The notes under the pieces are model-generated. The model was not told where the DNA came from and ran no database searches. It saw nothing but the letters and a program-made list of their open reading frames with translations. A DNA stretch of 64,000 bases from positions 4,526,001-4,590,000 of the forward strand of contig NZ_JAMKCQ010000001.1 in the NCBI RefSeq assembly GCF_024169515.1, in the 5' to 3' direction. The DNA is from Erwinia aphidicola. Lineage in GTDB: Bacteria; Pseudomonadota; Gammaproteobacteria; Enterobacterales; Enterobacteriaceae. Positions 49,201 to 58,813 of the stretch are shown piece by piece (within the stretch, counting starts at the first letter, position 1; the number at the start of each line of letters is the position of its first letter). Made by a program: the position numbers and the translations under genes.

Positions 49201-52200
49201 GTACGCGGCAAGCGTGATGTCATCATCGATCTGCGAGCGTAGCGGCAAGGTATTAACAAAGAAGCCAATAACATTATGCACCTCCTCCGTCGGGCGGTTA
49301 GCGACAGGCGTACCGACCAAAATATCCTGCTGACCGCTGAAGTAGCTCAGCAGCAGGTTAAAACTGGCGAGAAACAGCGCGAATGGCGTTACGCCATGCT
49401 GCTGAACAAAATGCTCACATTGAGCACCCAGTTCTGTTGGTAACCTGATGCAATAATTGGCCCCCCGATGATCAACCTTTGCCGGGCGGGGGTAGTCGAG
49501 CGGCAGCTCAAGAGGTTGCCAGTTGTGCAGCTCATCCCGCCAAAAGTTTTTCAGCGCCTGCGCCCGCCCGGAGTCAAGATACTCTCGCTGCCAGCAGGCA
49601 TAGTCACCATACTGTAACGCGGGTGCGGACAATGGCAGCGTGCTGCCTAAACAGCAAGCGGGATACAGCTCGGCCAGCTCGCGGATAAACAACGCTTGCG
49701 ACCAGCCATCGAAAGCCAGGTGATGGATAACAACCAGGCAGTAAACGTCCAGCGTATTCCCCTCATACACCTGGTAAATCGTGGCGCGGGTCGGAATTTC
49801 TGTGCTGAGATTAAATGGACGGTCGATATCCTGCTGCAGCTGCCGCGGCCACTCACCCGCAGCCAGCATCATGCGAGCCACCTCGAGCGCTGCATCAGTT
49901 CGCACTGACTCGGCTAGCTGCGCCTGCTGCTGATGGATCACGCTGCGCAGCACTTCATGACGGGCAACAATCGCCTGCAAACTGTGGCAACAGGCGTCAA
50001 TATCTGTGCCTGGCGCCAGCCGGAACAGCATCGGAACATGGTACAGATTGCTGCCACCGTTAAGATTTTCAATAAACCACAGCTGCATCTGTGAGTAAGA
50101 GAGGGGCCAGCGGTCGCGTTGCTGGGCCGGGATAGAAATACCCGCTGTCTGCGGCCCACTCTGCGCCAGGTAAGCGCACAGCGATCTGATCGTGGGGTAC
50201 TGCCCTATTTCGCTCAGCGTAACCTGCTTTTTCAGCCTTCGGCTAAGCTGGTAGCTGGCCTGGATAGCCAGCAGGGAATTGCCCCCCAGCGCAAAGAAGT
50301 TGTCCTCTACGCCGATTGGCTCCACGTTAAGCAATTCGCGCCAGATATCGCAACAAATCGTCTCTTCATGACTCGCTGCCTCCACAAAAGCCTGCGCCTG
50401 AGGCACTGCTGGCGGCAGTAAATCGCGCGCGACTTTGCCATTCAGCGTCAGGGGGATCTGCTCAAGCTGCATAATGGTTTTTGGCACCATGTACTGCGGC
50501 AGCTGGGCGCGTAACTGCTGAAGCAATAAGACAATATCAATCTCTTCACTGGCAGTGATATAGGCGACCAGAACCCTTTGGGGAGCGGAAGTCAATATCA
50601 CGCAACAGCCCGTTATCCGCGGATAAGCCAGCACCACGTTTTCAATTTCACCCAGTTCAACCCGGTAGCCATTGATTTTGACTTGCTGGTCAATGCGCCC
50701 CATGAATTCGATATTGCCATCGCTGAGGAAACGCCCGTAATCGCCAGTACGATACACGCGCTGCTGCAGCTGGTGATGCCAGAAGAAACTGGCGTTGGTT
50801 CGCTCTTCATCATGATAGTAACCGCGCGCTAATCCCTCTCCGGCAATAAAGAGCTCGCCTTTAACCCCTTCGGGCACGGGCCGCAGCCAGCGATCCAGGA
50901 CGTAAAATTGTTCATGGGGCAGCGCCCGACCATACGGGATACTGACCGTCAGCACCTTTTCAGGTGGAACTTCGTACAGAATTGAGAAAATGGCGGCTTC
51001 TGTCGCGCCGCCTGCACTGCAGAACTGGCAGTCAGGTGCCCACTGGCGACAGCGCTCGGGTAAGGATGTGGCAATCCAGTCCCCTCCCACCATGACCAGC
51101 CGCAACGCCGGACGTGGGCGATCGAGGGATCCGGCATTAATAACGTAATCCAGCAACAGCTCCAGCAAGGCCGGAGCACTGAGCCAGAGGGTCACCCGAT
51201 GCGACATCATCAGCTGATACCATGCCTGCGGACTGGCGCGATGTTGCTCGGCAGGCATCACTACGGCGCCACCGACGGAAAGCGGGGCAAAAATGTCCCA
51301 AATGGCAAGGTCAAAACTCATTGCGCTGAGCGCCAGGCTGCGATCGTGCTTATCAATGCTGAAGCGACGCTGTACCCCTTCCAGGGTATTCACCGCGCTA
51401 CGATGTTCAATCGCGACCCCTTTCGGCGTACCGCCAGAGCCGGAAGTGAAAATAATATAGGCCAGGTCATTCGCGGCCACCTCCACCGGCGGCAGTAGCT
51501 GCTCTGCCAGCGGCAGTTCCGATGCCAGCCCCCTGCGGTCCAGCAGAATGACCTTGACGGCTTCAGTGGCCCACGCTTCGCTGCTCAAAACGGTGTTAAT
51601 CCCGGCCTGCGCCATGACCGCCAGTCTGCGCTGCAGCGGCCAGGCCTTATCCATTGGCAAAAAGGCTTTACCACACATCAGCACCGCGAGTATCGCAACA
51701 GGCTGCTGTCGCCCCTTATCCGCAAGGATAGCGACAGCTTCTCCAGTCACTTCCCCCTGTAATCGTAACTGGGTCGCCAACATTTGTGCGGCCTGATACA
51801 GCTCACCGTAGCTCATCTCGCCCCGATCATCGAACAGCGCTGCTGCCTGCGGGTTTTGCTGGGCATGACGAATAAAGTCCTGATGTAGCGGACGTTCAAA
51901 GTGATAGTCAAATGCTGCTTTCGGCGGCGATAGGGCGATACCCGCCCCCAACCCGGCTGCCGCTAGCGGCCGTTCCTCATGCTCTATCAGCTGTTGCAGC
52001 ATCTGCAGATAGTAGTGGGCGAGCCGGGAAATCGTTGATTTTCTGAAGAGTGCACTGGCAAAGTTGAAGCGCGCACGCATCCCCTCCTGGCAAGGCTTGA
52101 GCGTCAGAGTCAGATCAAATTTCGCCGTTCTCTCTTTCTCACTCAGATCCACCAAAGACAGCCACTGCGGCACAGCGTCAGAGTGCTCCTCGCTTTCCAG

Positions 52201-55200
52201 GCTGAACATCACCTGAAACAGCGGATGATGGGAAAAGTCACGCGCAATGGCAAGATGGTCCACCAGCTGCTTCAGGGACATATCCTGATGCTGCTGCACC
52301 TGACGGGTGTTGTCCGCCACCTGACGGATAAATTCAGCGACAGAAAGTTGATTGTCCAGCTGGTGGCGCAGCGGCAGGGTATTCACAAAAAAGCCGATAA
52401 GATTTTCCAGCTCCGCCTGTCCGCGATTAGCCAGCGGCGAACCCACCACCACGTCGTCCTGCCCGGTATAACGGGATAACAGCAGCACAAAACCGGCCAG
52501 GGTCACGGCATGCAGCGTCACGCCCTGCCTGCGGGCCAACGCGCGTAACGCCTCGATAAGCGCCGCCGGCAGCAGCACTTCAACATTGTCACCCCGCACA
52601 TCGGCAAAGGCTGGCCGGGAAAAATCCATCGGGATATCAAGTGGCTGAAGCCCGTCAAGCGCCCGAAGCCAGAAGTCCAAAGCGCTTTGCTGATTCGCCG
52701 CCTGCTGCTGCTGCCACAGGGCGTAATCCAGATATTGCCGTTCAGGCACGACGGGATCCGCTGACGCTGTCTTAGCGAAGTGCTGATATAAATCGTCGAG
52801 CTCCCGCATCACCACATTCAGCGACCAGCCATCAAAGGCAATATGATGAAATACCAGCAGGCAGGCGATACGTGCAGTGCCCGACACATCCTGATAATGA
52901 TAAATCGTGGCCCGTATCGGAATCTCACGTTTCAGATCAAAGGGTTGCTGCAGTGCCTGCTCGACGCTGGCTGTAACATGGTCTTCCGTTGGCAGATGTT
53001 TCTGCGCCACTGTCAGAGTCTGTTGGGTAACTTGCTGGCTCGCTTCGCCCTGCTCATCCTGCACTATCAGGCTGCGTAATACCTGATGTCGCGCAACCAG
53101 CGCCTGCAGGCTGATAGCCAGCCGTTCGCAGTCAATTGTCGGGTCAAGCTGGAGCATCAGCGGCGTCAGATAATGTGTTGCCTGCGCAGACAGCTGCGCC
53201 ATAAACCAGAGCTGAGACTGCTGGAAAGAGAGCGGTCCGCTGTCACGTCCCATGGCTGGAATAGTGACCTGTGGCACCGTTTCGTTGCTCAATGCCAGCT
53301 GATGGCTCAGCGTGGCAACGGTAGGATACTCACTCAGGGTTAAGGGCGACACATGCAGGCCAGTCCGCTTGTAAATCTCATGGCAGTATCTGATCGCCAG
53401 AATGGAGTCGCCTCCGAGAGCGAAGAAGTGATCGTCAGTGCCCGCCTGGCATTTTAATAGCTGATTAAGCAGCGCCAGAAGCTGGCTTTCCAGGGCATTG
53501 GCAGGCGCCCGATAGTGAGTATAGCTGTCAACGCTCTGCGGTTCGGGCAGCGCCTTATAGTCCACTTTGCTGTTGAGCGTCAGCGGGATCGCCGCAATCG
53601 CCCTCATTGCGCCAGGAATCATATACAGCGGCAGCTGAAGTTTAAGCACCTGTAAGATCTTTTCTGCCGTGAGAGTGCTGCCTGGCGACAACACGTACCA
53701 GGCTCGCAGCTGGAGCACAGGTTCGCTCTGCACGGCCGCGACCGCCCCCTGCACGCCTGGGATAGCGCGCATCACACTTTCGATCTCACCCAGTTCAATG
53801 CGATGACCGTGAATTTTTACCTGCTGATCTTGACGCCCGCAATACTCCATACTGCCGTCAGGCAGGCGGCGCGCCTTATCGCCGGAACGGTAAAAACGTT
53901 GATAATTTTCACCCTCCTCCAGCAGATTGTCCGTAAAGGTGCTCGCCGTCAGCTCCGGTAGGTTGAGATAACCGCGGGCCAGCCCAATCCCCGACAGGCA
54001 AAGATCGCCAACCACGCCAGTCGGCAATATGTGCCCCCGTTCGTTAACGACATAGCAGCGCATATTGTCTATGCTGCAGCCAATATTACGCGCGCCATTA
54101 TGCTGATAGAGGTTCACACTCACGCTGACCGAGGCTTCCGTGGGGCCATAGAGATTTGAGACGCGCATTCCCTGCGCCAGATAGTGGTTCAGTACCTCCT
54201 CCGCCACCGACTCGCCGCCCATACCGATGTAGCGCACAGATTCAGGGAACGCCGGGCAGGTACTGAGCAGGGCCGGTGGCAGGAAGCAGAAATGAATCTG
54301 CCAGGCGGCCATTTGCTGCGTCAGCTGCTGTAAATCTTTGCGCTGCTGTTCGCTGGCGATGTGCAGGCTGTGCCCGTTATGCAAAGCGATAAAGACTTCA
54401 TAGACATGCGCGTCAAAAGCCAGGGTGGCAAACTGCAGGCAATTCAGCACGCCGCGCTCATCCGCAAGAATGCGGCGGGTGTGGCCGAGAATGGTATTGA
54501 TCGCCCCACGGTGCTCACAGAGGGTCCCTTTGGGGCGCCCGGTGGTGCCGGAGGTGTAGATGACATAAGCCAGCTGTCGGTTATCAATCCGCGGCAGGTG
54601 TACCACTGGCTCATCGTCGTTGCACGGCGCCAGCGCATCTATCAGCAGGCAGTGTATGTTTTCTGCCCCTGTGCGAGCACGGTCCTGCAGGCTGGTTTGT
54701 GTCAGGATGATTGGGCTAGCCACATCCTGCAGGATCCAGCTCAGCCGCTGCTGCGGGGTGTGAGGATCAAGCGGCACATAGGCTCCTCCTGCTTTCATGA
54801 TCGCCAGCATACCGATGACCGCATCGTTGGTTCGCTCAATAAACAGCGGGATCAGGGTCTCCGACAGCATCGGCTCCCCCGTCAGCTGCCGGAAGGCGGT
54901 GTGCAGCTGGCTGGCCAGACGGTCAACCCGCTGTGACAGTTCGCCATAGCTAAGGGAACCCTGTTCGTCGCGCAGGGCAATCCGCTCGGGATGGCGGCTG
55001 GCGTGCAGTTCAAAACCGGATAGCAGTGTGGTAGAGCTCTGTATGACCACCTCGGGCTCGCTGCTCCACTGGTCGCGCAGTCGTGATTCCTGCTGGGCCG
55101 TGATCAAAGGGAAATCGGACAGCGGCCTGTCCGGCTGCTGCAAAGCCGCGTTCAGCAGATCGCAATACTGTTCCGACATCTCAATCATCTGATGCTCATC

Positions 55201-56361
55201 GAACAGATCTGTACGATATCTCAAGCGAAAATCGAAGCCATCATCAGCGGGTTGATACTCCAGAAGCAGCTCTGAACCGGATAGATCAATATTAAAACGA
55301 TTGTTGATGCTGAGCTGGCAACCTTCCAATGAGAAAGGCGCATCCTTGAGATAAGCCTGGGAAAAGTTAACATTCAAATGTTGAATGCCAGTCTGTCTGA
55401 TAACTTCATAAATCGGCAACTGAGTATGGCGCAATTTTCCCGACGCTTTAATTTTTCGGATATAATTGATGCTTAGCTGATATATATCACGAAACGTCGA
55501 CTCAGCAGAGAGGCTCAGAGGAAAAATCCCCATATTCACCTGAGCACCGTAATACATCTCACTGCCGCCATCAATAGACACCGGATAGCCAATACAGACC
55601 GATTTTTCCTCTGACATTCTGGCAAGAAGAGTTGCCCATAATGTTTTAAAAATCAGGAAATGGCTCGCGTATTTCACACCGGACTTAAGACTATTCCACT
55701 GAGTATAAGAGATGTGAAAACGGACCTCAGACGAGTGTATCTGACCTTGCAGGGGGTTCTGATGGATTTTTGGAATATCATTAACTTTTTGACAACCCGC
55801 CAGCATCTCTTGCCAAAAATCTACTGAATTAAATTCAGTGCGCAGGCGTGATATCTCTTGCCTGAAACGGGCATTCTGTTCATCGAGGGTTTCTCTGTTT
55901 TTGCGGCCGAACGGCTGTTGGCCCCGGTGATTATAATAGTGAGATAACGCGTCAATGAACTCCTGCCCCGAAAGGCCATCGAGGAGGGTATGATGCAGGA
56001 TGACAATCAAATCATGGTGATGCGCATCATGCCTTACCAGCAAGAAGCGGCAGAGTGGGCCACTACGCAGGTCAAAGGGGGCCTTTACTTGCGCGGACAG
56101 ATCGCTCGACGGGTCAAGCTGCTCAAGTATGATACTTTTATTACCCGGCACCCAACGGAGTTGGTCGCCGCTATCACTCAGCACGTGACTAAACAGAATA
56201 TTTTCTTCGACTAACTTTGCAATCGCATTTTCCAGACGTGCGATATCTAATGGCCCATTTATCGCCTGGTCGACGACTAAATTATACTCACAGGATTTTG
56301 GATTGATTAAGAATTCATTCCAGAAAGTTTCAGTATATGGCGATACCGAAAAACCAATCAT
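46267..56361 (-). CDS. Three-module nonribosomal peptide synthetase
   Basis: A 3364-residue enzyme with domain order C-A-T, C-A-T, C-A-T-TE. Condensation motifs HHxxxDG lie at 123-129 (HHTLLDG), 1172-1178 (HHIAFDG) and 2213-2219 (HHLAFDG). The adenylation P-loop lysines are near 605, 1647 and 2695. Carrier serines are Ser986 (GGDSI), Ser2029 (GGNSL) and Ser3079 (GGTSI). The thioesterase nucleophile is Ser3205 in GWSLGG, with a His cluster at 3328-3330. All core residues are present, so it should be active and release a tripeptide. A condensation domain at the very start suggests an N-acyl cap or an upstream partner. No epimerisation or methylation domain, MbtH, phosphopantetheinyl transferase or transporter was seen in the window. 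GGAG precedes the ATG. The product is unknown. Confidence 0.93.
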   Translation of the reverse strand: MIGFSVSPYTETFWNEFLINPKSCEYNLVVDQAINGPLDIARLENAIAKLVEENILFSHVLSDSGDQLRWVPGNKSIILEQLDPSSDLSAQVKAPFDLRSGPLCRFLLVRHDAHHHDLIVILHHTLLDGLSGQEFIDALSHYYNHRGQQPFGRKNRETLDEQNARFRQEISRLRTEFNSVDFWQEMLAGCQKVNDIPKIHQNPLQGQIHSSEVRFHISYTQWNSLKSGVKYASHFLIFKTLWATLLARMSEEKSVCIGYPVSIDGGSEMYYGAQVNMGIFPLSLSAESTFRDIYQLSINYIRKIKASGKLRHTQLPIYEVIRQTGIQHLNVNFSQAYLKDAPFSLEGCQLSINNRFNIDLSGSELLLEYQPADDGFDFRLRYRTDLFDEHQMIEMSEQYCDLLNAALQQPDRPLSDFPLITAQQESRLRDQWSSEPEVVIQSSTTLLSGFELHASRHPERIALRDEQGSLSYGELSQRVDRLASQLHTAFRQLTGEPMLSETLIPLFIERTNDAVIGMLAIMKAGGAYVPLDPHTPQQRLSWILQDVASPIILTQTSLQDRARTGAENIHCLLIDALAPCNDDEPVVHLPRIDNRQLAYVIYTSGTTGRPKGTLCEHRGAINTILGHTRRILADERGVLNCLQFATLAFDAHVYEVFIALHNGHSLHIASEQQRKDLQQLTQQMAAWQIHFCFLPPALLSTCPAFPESVRYIGMGGESVAEEVLNHYLAQGMRVSNLYGPTEASVSVSVNLYQHNGARNIGCSIDNMRCYVVNERGHILPTGVVGDLCLSGIGLARGYLNLPELTASTFTDNLLEEGENYQRFYRSGDKARRLPDGSMEYCGRQDQQVKIHGHRIELGEIESVMRAIPGVQGAVAAVQSEPVLQLRAWYVLSPGSTLTAEKILQVLKLQLPLYMIPGAMRAIAAIPLTLNSKVDYKALPEPQSVDSYTHYRAPANALESQLLALLNQLLKCQAGTDDHFFALGGDSILAIRYCHEIYKRTGLHVSPLTLSEYPTVATLSHQLALSNETVPQVTIPAMGRDSGPLSFQQSQLWFMAQLSAQATHYLTPLMLQLDPTIDCERLAISLQALVARHQVLRSLIVQDEQGEASQQVTQQTLTVAQKHLPTEDHVTASVEQALQQPFDLKREIPIRATIYHYQDVSGTARIACLLVFHHIAFDGWSLNVVMRELDDLYQHFAKTASADPVVPERQYLDYALWQQQQAANQQSALDFWLRALDGLQPLDIPMDFSRPAFADVRGDNVEVLLPAALIEALRALARRQGVTLHAVTLAGFVLLLSRYTGQDDVVVGSPLANRGQAELENLIGFFVNTLPLRHQLDNQLSVAEFIRQVADNTRQVQQHQDMSLKQLVDHLAIARDFSHHPLFQVMFSLESEEHSDAVPQWLSLVDLSEKERTAKFDLTLTLKPCQEGMRARFNFASALFRKSTISRLAHYYLQMLQQLIEHEERPLAAAGLGAGIALSPPKAAFDYHFERPLHQDFIRHAQQNPQAAALFDDRGEMSYGELYQAAQMLATQLRLQGEVTGEAVAILADKGRQQPVAILAVLMCGKAFLPMDKAWPLQRRLAVMAQAGINTVLSSEAWATEAVKVILLDRRGLASELPLAEQLLPPVEVAANDLAYIIFTSGSGGTPKGVAIEHRSAVNTLEGVQRRFSIDKHDRSLALSAMSFDLAIWDIFAPLSVGGAVVMPAEQHRASPQAWYQLMMSHRVTLWLSAPALLELLLDYVINAGSLDRPRPALRLVMVGGDWIATSLPERCRQWAPDCQFCSAGGATEAAIFSILYEVPPEKVLTVSIPYGRALPHEQFYVLDRWLRPVPEGVKGELFIAGEGLARGYYHDEERTNASFFWHHQLQQRVYRTGDYGRFLSDGNIEFMGRIDQQVKINGYRVELGEIENVVLAYPRITGCCVILTSAPQRVLVAYITASEEIDIVLLLQQLRAQLPQYMVPKTIMQLEQIPLTLNGKVARDLLPPAVPQAQAFVEAASHEETICCDIWRELLNVEPIGVEDNFFALGGNSLLAIQASYQLSRRLKKQVTLSEIGQYPTIRSLCAYLAQSGPQTAGISIPAQQRDRWPLSYSQMQLWFIENLNGGSNLYHVPMLFRLAPGTDIDACCHSLQAIVARHEVLRSVIHQQQAQLAESVRTDAALEVARMMLAAGEWPRQLQQDIDRPFNLSTEIPTRATIYQVYEGNTLDVYCLVVIHHLAFDGWSQALFIRELAELYPACCLGSTLPLSAPALQYGDYACWQREYLDSGRAQALKNFWRDELHNWQPLELPLDYPRPAKVDHRGANYCIRLPTELGAQCEHFVQQHGVTPFALFLASFNLLLSYFSGQQDILVGTPVANRPTEEVHNVIGFFVNTLPLRSQIDDDITLAAYIQGVFDQVMEIQQYQGLPLDQLIDMMKVPRDLASHPLFQVMFLLEDEDVNPSFPDWLIPQSLNKNYQVAKFDMTLSVQKKTEGTQLIFNYATALFSAETIEYLARYYLRILQQLVNHSRLQIKEMHLIDPADVLRQRAEWQSSLPQYDFERAIHHDFIQHARRQPQRVALIDSDGALSYGELYQAALHLSLQLRQFTDMEAETIAVMVDKGRAQIIAVMAILMAGRAYLPLDGSWPERRRRAIISQSQTRVIISSAPWQSTDNARLLAIDSHGCVAELPQPQPGEPVFAASGELAYVIFTSGSTGAPKGVAVEHRGAVNSIVDTLRQLSIGPHDRGLALSALSFDISAFDIFGILSAGATMVIPSEAQRYQPDAWHRLMIEHDVTFWNSAPSVMTLLVEYLESGVQPGASWPALRNVVLVGEVISRQLPARIRQWQPHCRISSTGGATESSIWSIIYEIPDGPILAPSVPYGKAMAHQRFYVLDRHMRILPPCLPGEQYIGGAGVAREYYRNRTLTDERFIWHPVLGERLYRTGDAGRYLPDGNLEFLGRMDFQVKLNGYRVELGEVEDCAMAFSPIKSCCAIVRNDDSQQRLVLYYVCEEPLVEVELLEFMSQQLPLYMIPTALVRLDALPLSSSGKLDRKALPAPASSSETDYVAPKNALEAQLCALWQETLHCERIGMTDDFFRAGGTSIIAISLCIRLADILGSPVPVVKLFQCRTLKNLLASQHNSLVIALNTPAPGASALWMIHPALVGAEAFYPFAQAFQGRINCFGIDNYNLYHRPPIDSLPTLAARYLDEMTAHGLLSGSSPVQIVGWSLGGLIALEVAALLEARGVGQVSLYLLDSFYQQAVGEQPSSDLLSALGITAEAAQRAMAIAGTEQRLAQGVISRRLMTTRVTLFKATQPNPQLPDDVMRELLAVQDNGLQQVCEDLTVIPLACHHHNILQCAEEIGEVIIRNKEGIALDKATELLQRADR

Positions 56362-56699
56362 ATTAACTCCATTTAAATAAACACAAACTTTTACTCTCGA
56401 ATTGCTACCGGAGTATATTTAGAAATTAACAATAAATACGCCTAATTTCACACGAACAACTTATCTCAAAAAACGATGATAAATAAAATTATTTTTTAAA
56501 AAAATGAAGAAAAGAGCAGAGTTCACCAATGCCATAAAATTGATTAACATAAAATGACGTAGGTTATGGTGATTTTTCCGATTTACAGAGAGGGGGGTGA
56601 TCATTTTCGGTCAAAGTAGTGAGCTAAAAAACCTTCGTCAGGGTATCAACGGGCACGGCAAGCCCCGCCCCTGCACTCGTTGAGGGGGTCAATAGCAGA
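56362..56699. promoter_or_regulatory. AT-rich promoter region of the peptide synthetase gene
   Basis: The 280 bp next to the synthetase start is much richer in A/T than the gene and likely bound by H-NS-type silencers. I saw no convincing RcsAB, Fur or PhoP box. GC rises again from about 56600, with inverted-repeat-like text at 56650-56690. No gene supported. Confidence 0.45.
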
Positions 56700-56717
56700 G
56701 GTCGGGCATGCCCGACC
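56700..56717. repeat. Perfect 18-bp palindrome
   Basis: GGTCGGGCATGCCCGACC is perfectly self-complementary and lies 5 bp after the stop of the Lrp-type gene. It shares the GGCATGCC centre with the repeats at 63096-63153 (here GGGCATGCCC). Confidence 0.8.
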
Positions 56718-56722
56718 CGCTG

Positions 56723-57229
56723 TTAAAATTCAACCTGCGTATGGCGAGCGATCAGCGAGCGTAGCGGCACGCTGCTTTTCATAATCGGTGACTTGATCAC
56801 GATATAGCTGAAGTACTTGTCGATGCCGACCTTGGCATCCAGCAGCCCTTCAATAACTTCCTGATAGTGCTCAATACTGCGGGTGATAAAGCGCAGCAGA
56901 TAGTCGTAGCCGCCGGTGATCAGATGGCACTCCATCAGCTCGTCCACTTCGCGGATCGCATTTTCGAACTTGAGGAAATCTTCGCGTCGGTGGCCGGAGA
57001 GCGTCACTTCGGTGAACACCGTGACTGAATCGGTGATTTTAGTCAGATTAATATGCGCTTCATAACCGGTGATAAAGCCCGCAGTTTCCAGACGCTTCAC
57101 GCGTTGCAGGCAGGGGCTGGGCGAAAGCCCGACGGCGTCGGCAAGATTGACATTGCTGATACGGCCATCTTTCTGTAGCTGTACCAGAATGTTGATGTCG
57201 ATACGGTCCAGTTTCATTAAGCCGTTCAT
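56723..57229 (-). CDS. Lrp/AsnC-family transcriptional regulator
   Basis: A 168-residue protein with an N-terminal helix-turn-helix (about 20-50, SNVNLADAVGLSPSPCLQRV) and a C-terminal RAM ligand-binding domain with GGYDYLLRFI. This class senses amino acids and often controls adjacent uptake or degradation genes. ATG at 57229 is chosen because GAGGGG sits five bases before it; a further ATG 12 bases upstream lies over that site. It is downstream of and codirectional with the catabolic genes, so it may be their local regulator. Confidence 0.92.
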   Translation of the reverse strand: MNGLMKLDRIDINILVQLQKDGRISNVNLADAVGLSPSPCLQRVKRLETAGFITGYEAHINLTKITDSVTVFTEVTLSGHRREDFLKFENAIREVDELMECHLITGGYDYLLRFITRSIEHYQEVIEGLLDAKVGIDKYFSYIVIKSPIMKSSVPLRSLIARHTQVEF

Positions 57230-57360
57230 AAAACCCCTCATTGGTTCACGTCACCCAGATGGTATAGCACGCTTAATCACTGCTACGCCAGTGATTTAAC
57301 ATCGCGTGCTATCCGGGCGTAATTATCAATAAAAGCAATAATATCAATGAGGAAGAGTGG

Positions 57361-58677
57361 TCAACCCAGGCGTCCGGTGGCGCGTGCCAGAGCGATATCA
57401 AAGATATGCAGCGCCTCTTCCAGCTGTGAGTCGCTGGTCACCAGCGGGGCAAGGAAGCGCACGGTATTACGCTGCAGGCCACACTTGATCAGCAGCAGCC
57501 CCTCCTGGCAGGCGCAGTCGAGGATCTTCTGCGTCAGCGCCGCATCGGGCTGCTTGCTTTCGAAGTCGATAATCTCCACCGCCTGCATAAAGCCAATGCC
57601 GCGCACCTCGCCGATGCAGGCATATTTATCCGCCAGCTGCTGCAGGCGCGCACTCATCTGCTCGCCGAGCTGGTTCGCACGCTCCAGCAGGTTGTCGTGC
57701 TCAAACAGATCGAGCACCGCCAGCGCAGCCGCGCAGCCCAGCGCGTTACCGCCGTAGGTGCCGCCGAGGCCGCCAGGGGTTGGCGCATCCATAATTGCCG
57801 CTTTACCCACCACACCGGAGATCGGCAGCCCGCCGCCGAGGCTTTTCGCCACGGTCACCAGGTCCGGCACCATCCCGGTGTGCTGGAAGCCAAACATCTT
57901 GCCGGTACGACCAAAGCCGGTCTGCACTTCGTCACAGATCAGCAGAATGCCGTGGCGGGTGGTGATCTCGCGCAGCGCCTGCATAAACGCCGGGGAAGCC
58001 GGCAGGAAGCCGCCATCGCCCTGCACCGGCTCGATGATGATTGCCGCTACGCGCTCCGGCAGGATCTGCACCGCAAACAGGGTATCCAGCGCTTTTAAGC
58101 AGTCCGCTTCGGAAACGCCGTGGAACGCGTTCGGGAACGGCACGCGGTAAATATCGCCGGGGAACGGGCCGAAGTTCTGCTTATACGGCTGGCTCATGCC
58201 GGTTAAGGTCACCCCCAATAAGGTACGGCCGTGGAATGCACCGTCAAAGGCAATAATGCCGGGGCGATTGGTGTGCGCTCGGGCAATTTTCACCGCGTTC
58301 TCTACCGCTTCCGCGCCGCTGGTAAAGAACACGCTTTTGAACTCTTCACCGCCGCCAATCAGCTTATTCAGGCGTTTTGCCAGCTCGATATAGCCCGGGT
58401 ACGCAGCCACCTGGAAACAGGCGTGGGAAACCAACTGCAGCTGCCGGGTGACGGCATTAATCACTGCCGGATGGCTGTGGCCGACGTTTAATACGCCGAT
58501 GCCGCCAACGAAATCTAAATAGCGATTACCTTCCACATCCCACACTTCGGAACCTTTGCCTTTGGCAATCACAATCGGGTGCGCGGTGACCACGCCGCGC
58601 GGCACGTTTTCGGCACGGGCGTCCAGTAACAGGGCGTTATCAGAAAATGTCTGCTGCTCAGCCAGTAAATTATGCAT
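57361..58677 (-). CDS. Class III (PLP) aminotransferase, GabT-like
   Basis: A 438-residue PLP enzyme of the ornithine/4-aminobutyrate aminotransferase group. FFTSGAEAVENAVKIAR binds the cofactor phosphate. ICDEVQTGFGRTGKMF holds the pyridine-binding Asp. The Schiff-base Lys lies in VTVAKSLGGGLPISG. It resembles GabT and PuuE, which convert GABA to succinic semialdehyde, but here it sits with amidohydrolase and oxidase genes, so another omega-amino acid is possible. The start at 58677 follows GAGG. There is a 131-bp gap to the regulator. Confidence 0.9.
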   Translation of the reverse strand: MHNLLAEQQTFSDNALLLDARAENVPRGVVTAHPIVIAKGKGSEVWDVEGNRYLDFVGGIGVLNVGHSHPAVINAVTRQLQLVSHACFQVAAYPGYIELAKRLNKLIGGGEEFKSVFFTSGAEAVENAVKIARAHTNRPGIIAFDGAFHGRTLLGVTLTGMSQPYKQNFGPFPGDIYRVPFPNAFHGVSEADCLKALDTLFAVQILPERVAAIIIEPVQGDGGFLPASPAFMQALREITTRHGILLICDEVQTGFGRTGKMFGFQHTGMVPDLVTVAKSLGGGLPISGVVGKAAIMDAPTPGGLGGTYGGNALGCAAALAVLDLFEHDNLLERANQLGEQMSARLQQLADKYACIGEVRGIGFMQAVEIIDFESKQPDAALTQKILDCACQEGLLLIKCGLQRNTVRFLAPLVTSDSQLEEALHIFDIALARATGRLG

Positions 58678-58813
58678 TGTATGCCTCATTGACGTGAAAA
58701 TGATGAATTGCCCCAGCGGGCATCTGCCAAGTATCGCAATAAGCCGGACCATTAAGCTGCCGTTCCGGGAGCGGCAGCAGCATTAACTTTCGTAATTCGG
58801 GCTAATCTTTCGG

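Noticed and set aside
46267..56361. Synthetase as a thiazoline siderophore enzyme (yersiniabactin or pyochelin type)
   Set aside because: The condensation motifs are HHxxxDG and not the DxxxxD of cyclisation domains. No salicylate, reductase or receptor genes are nearby.
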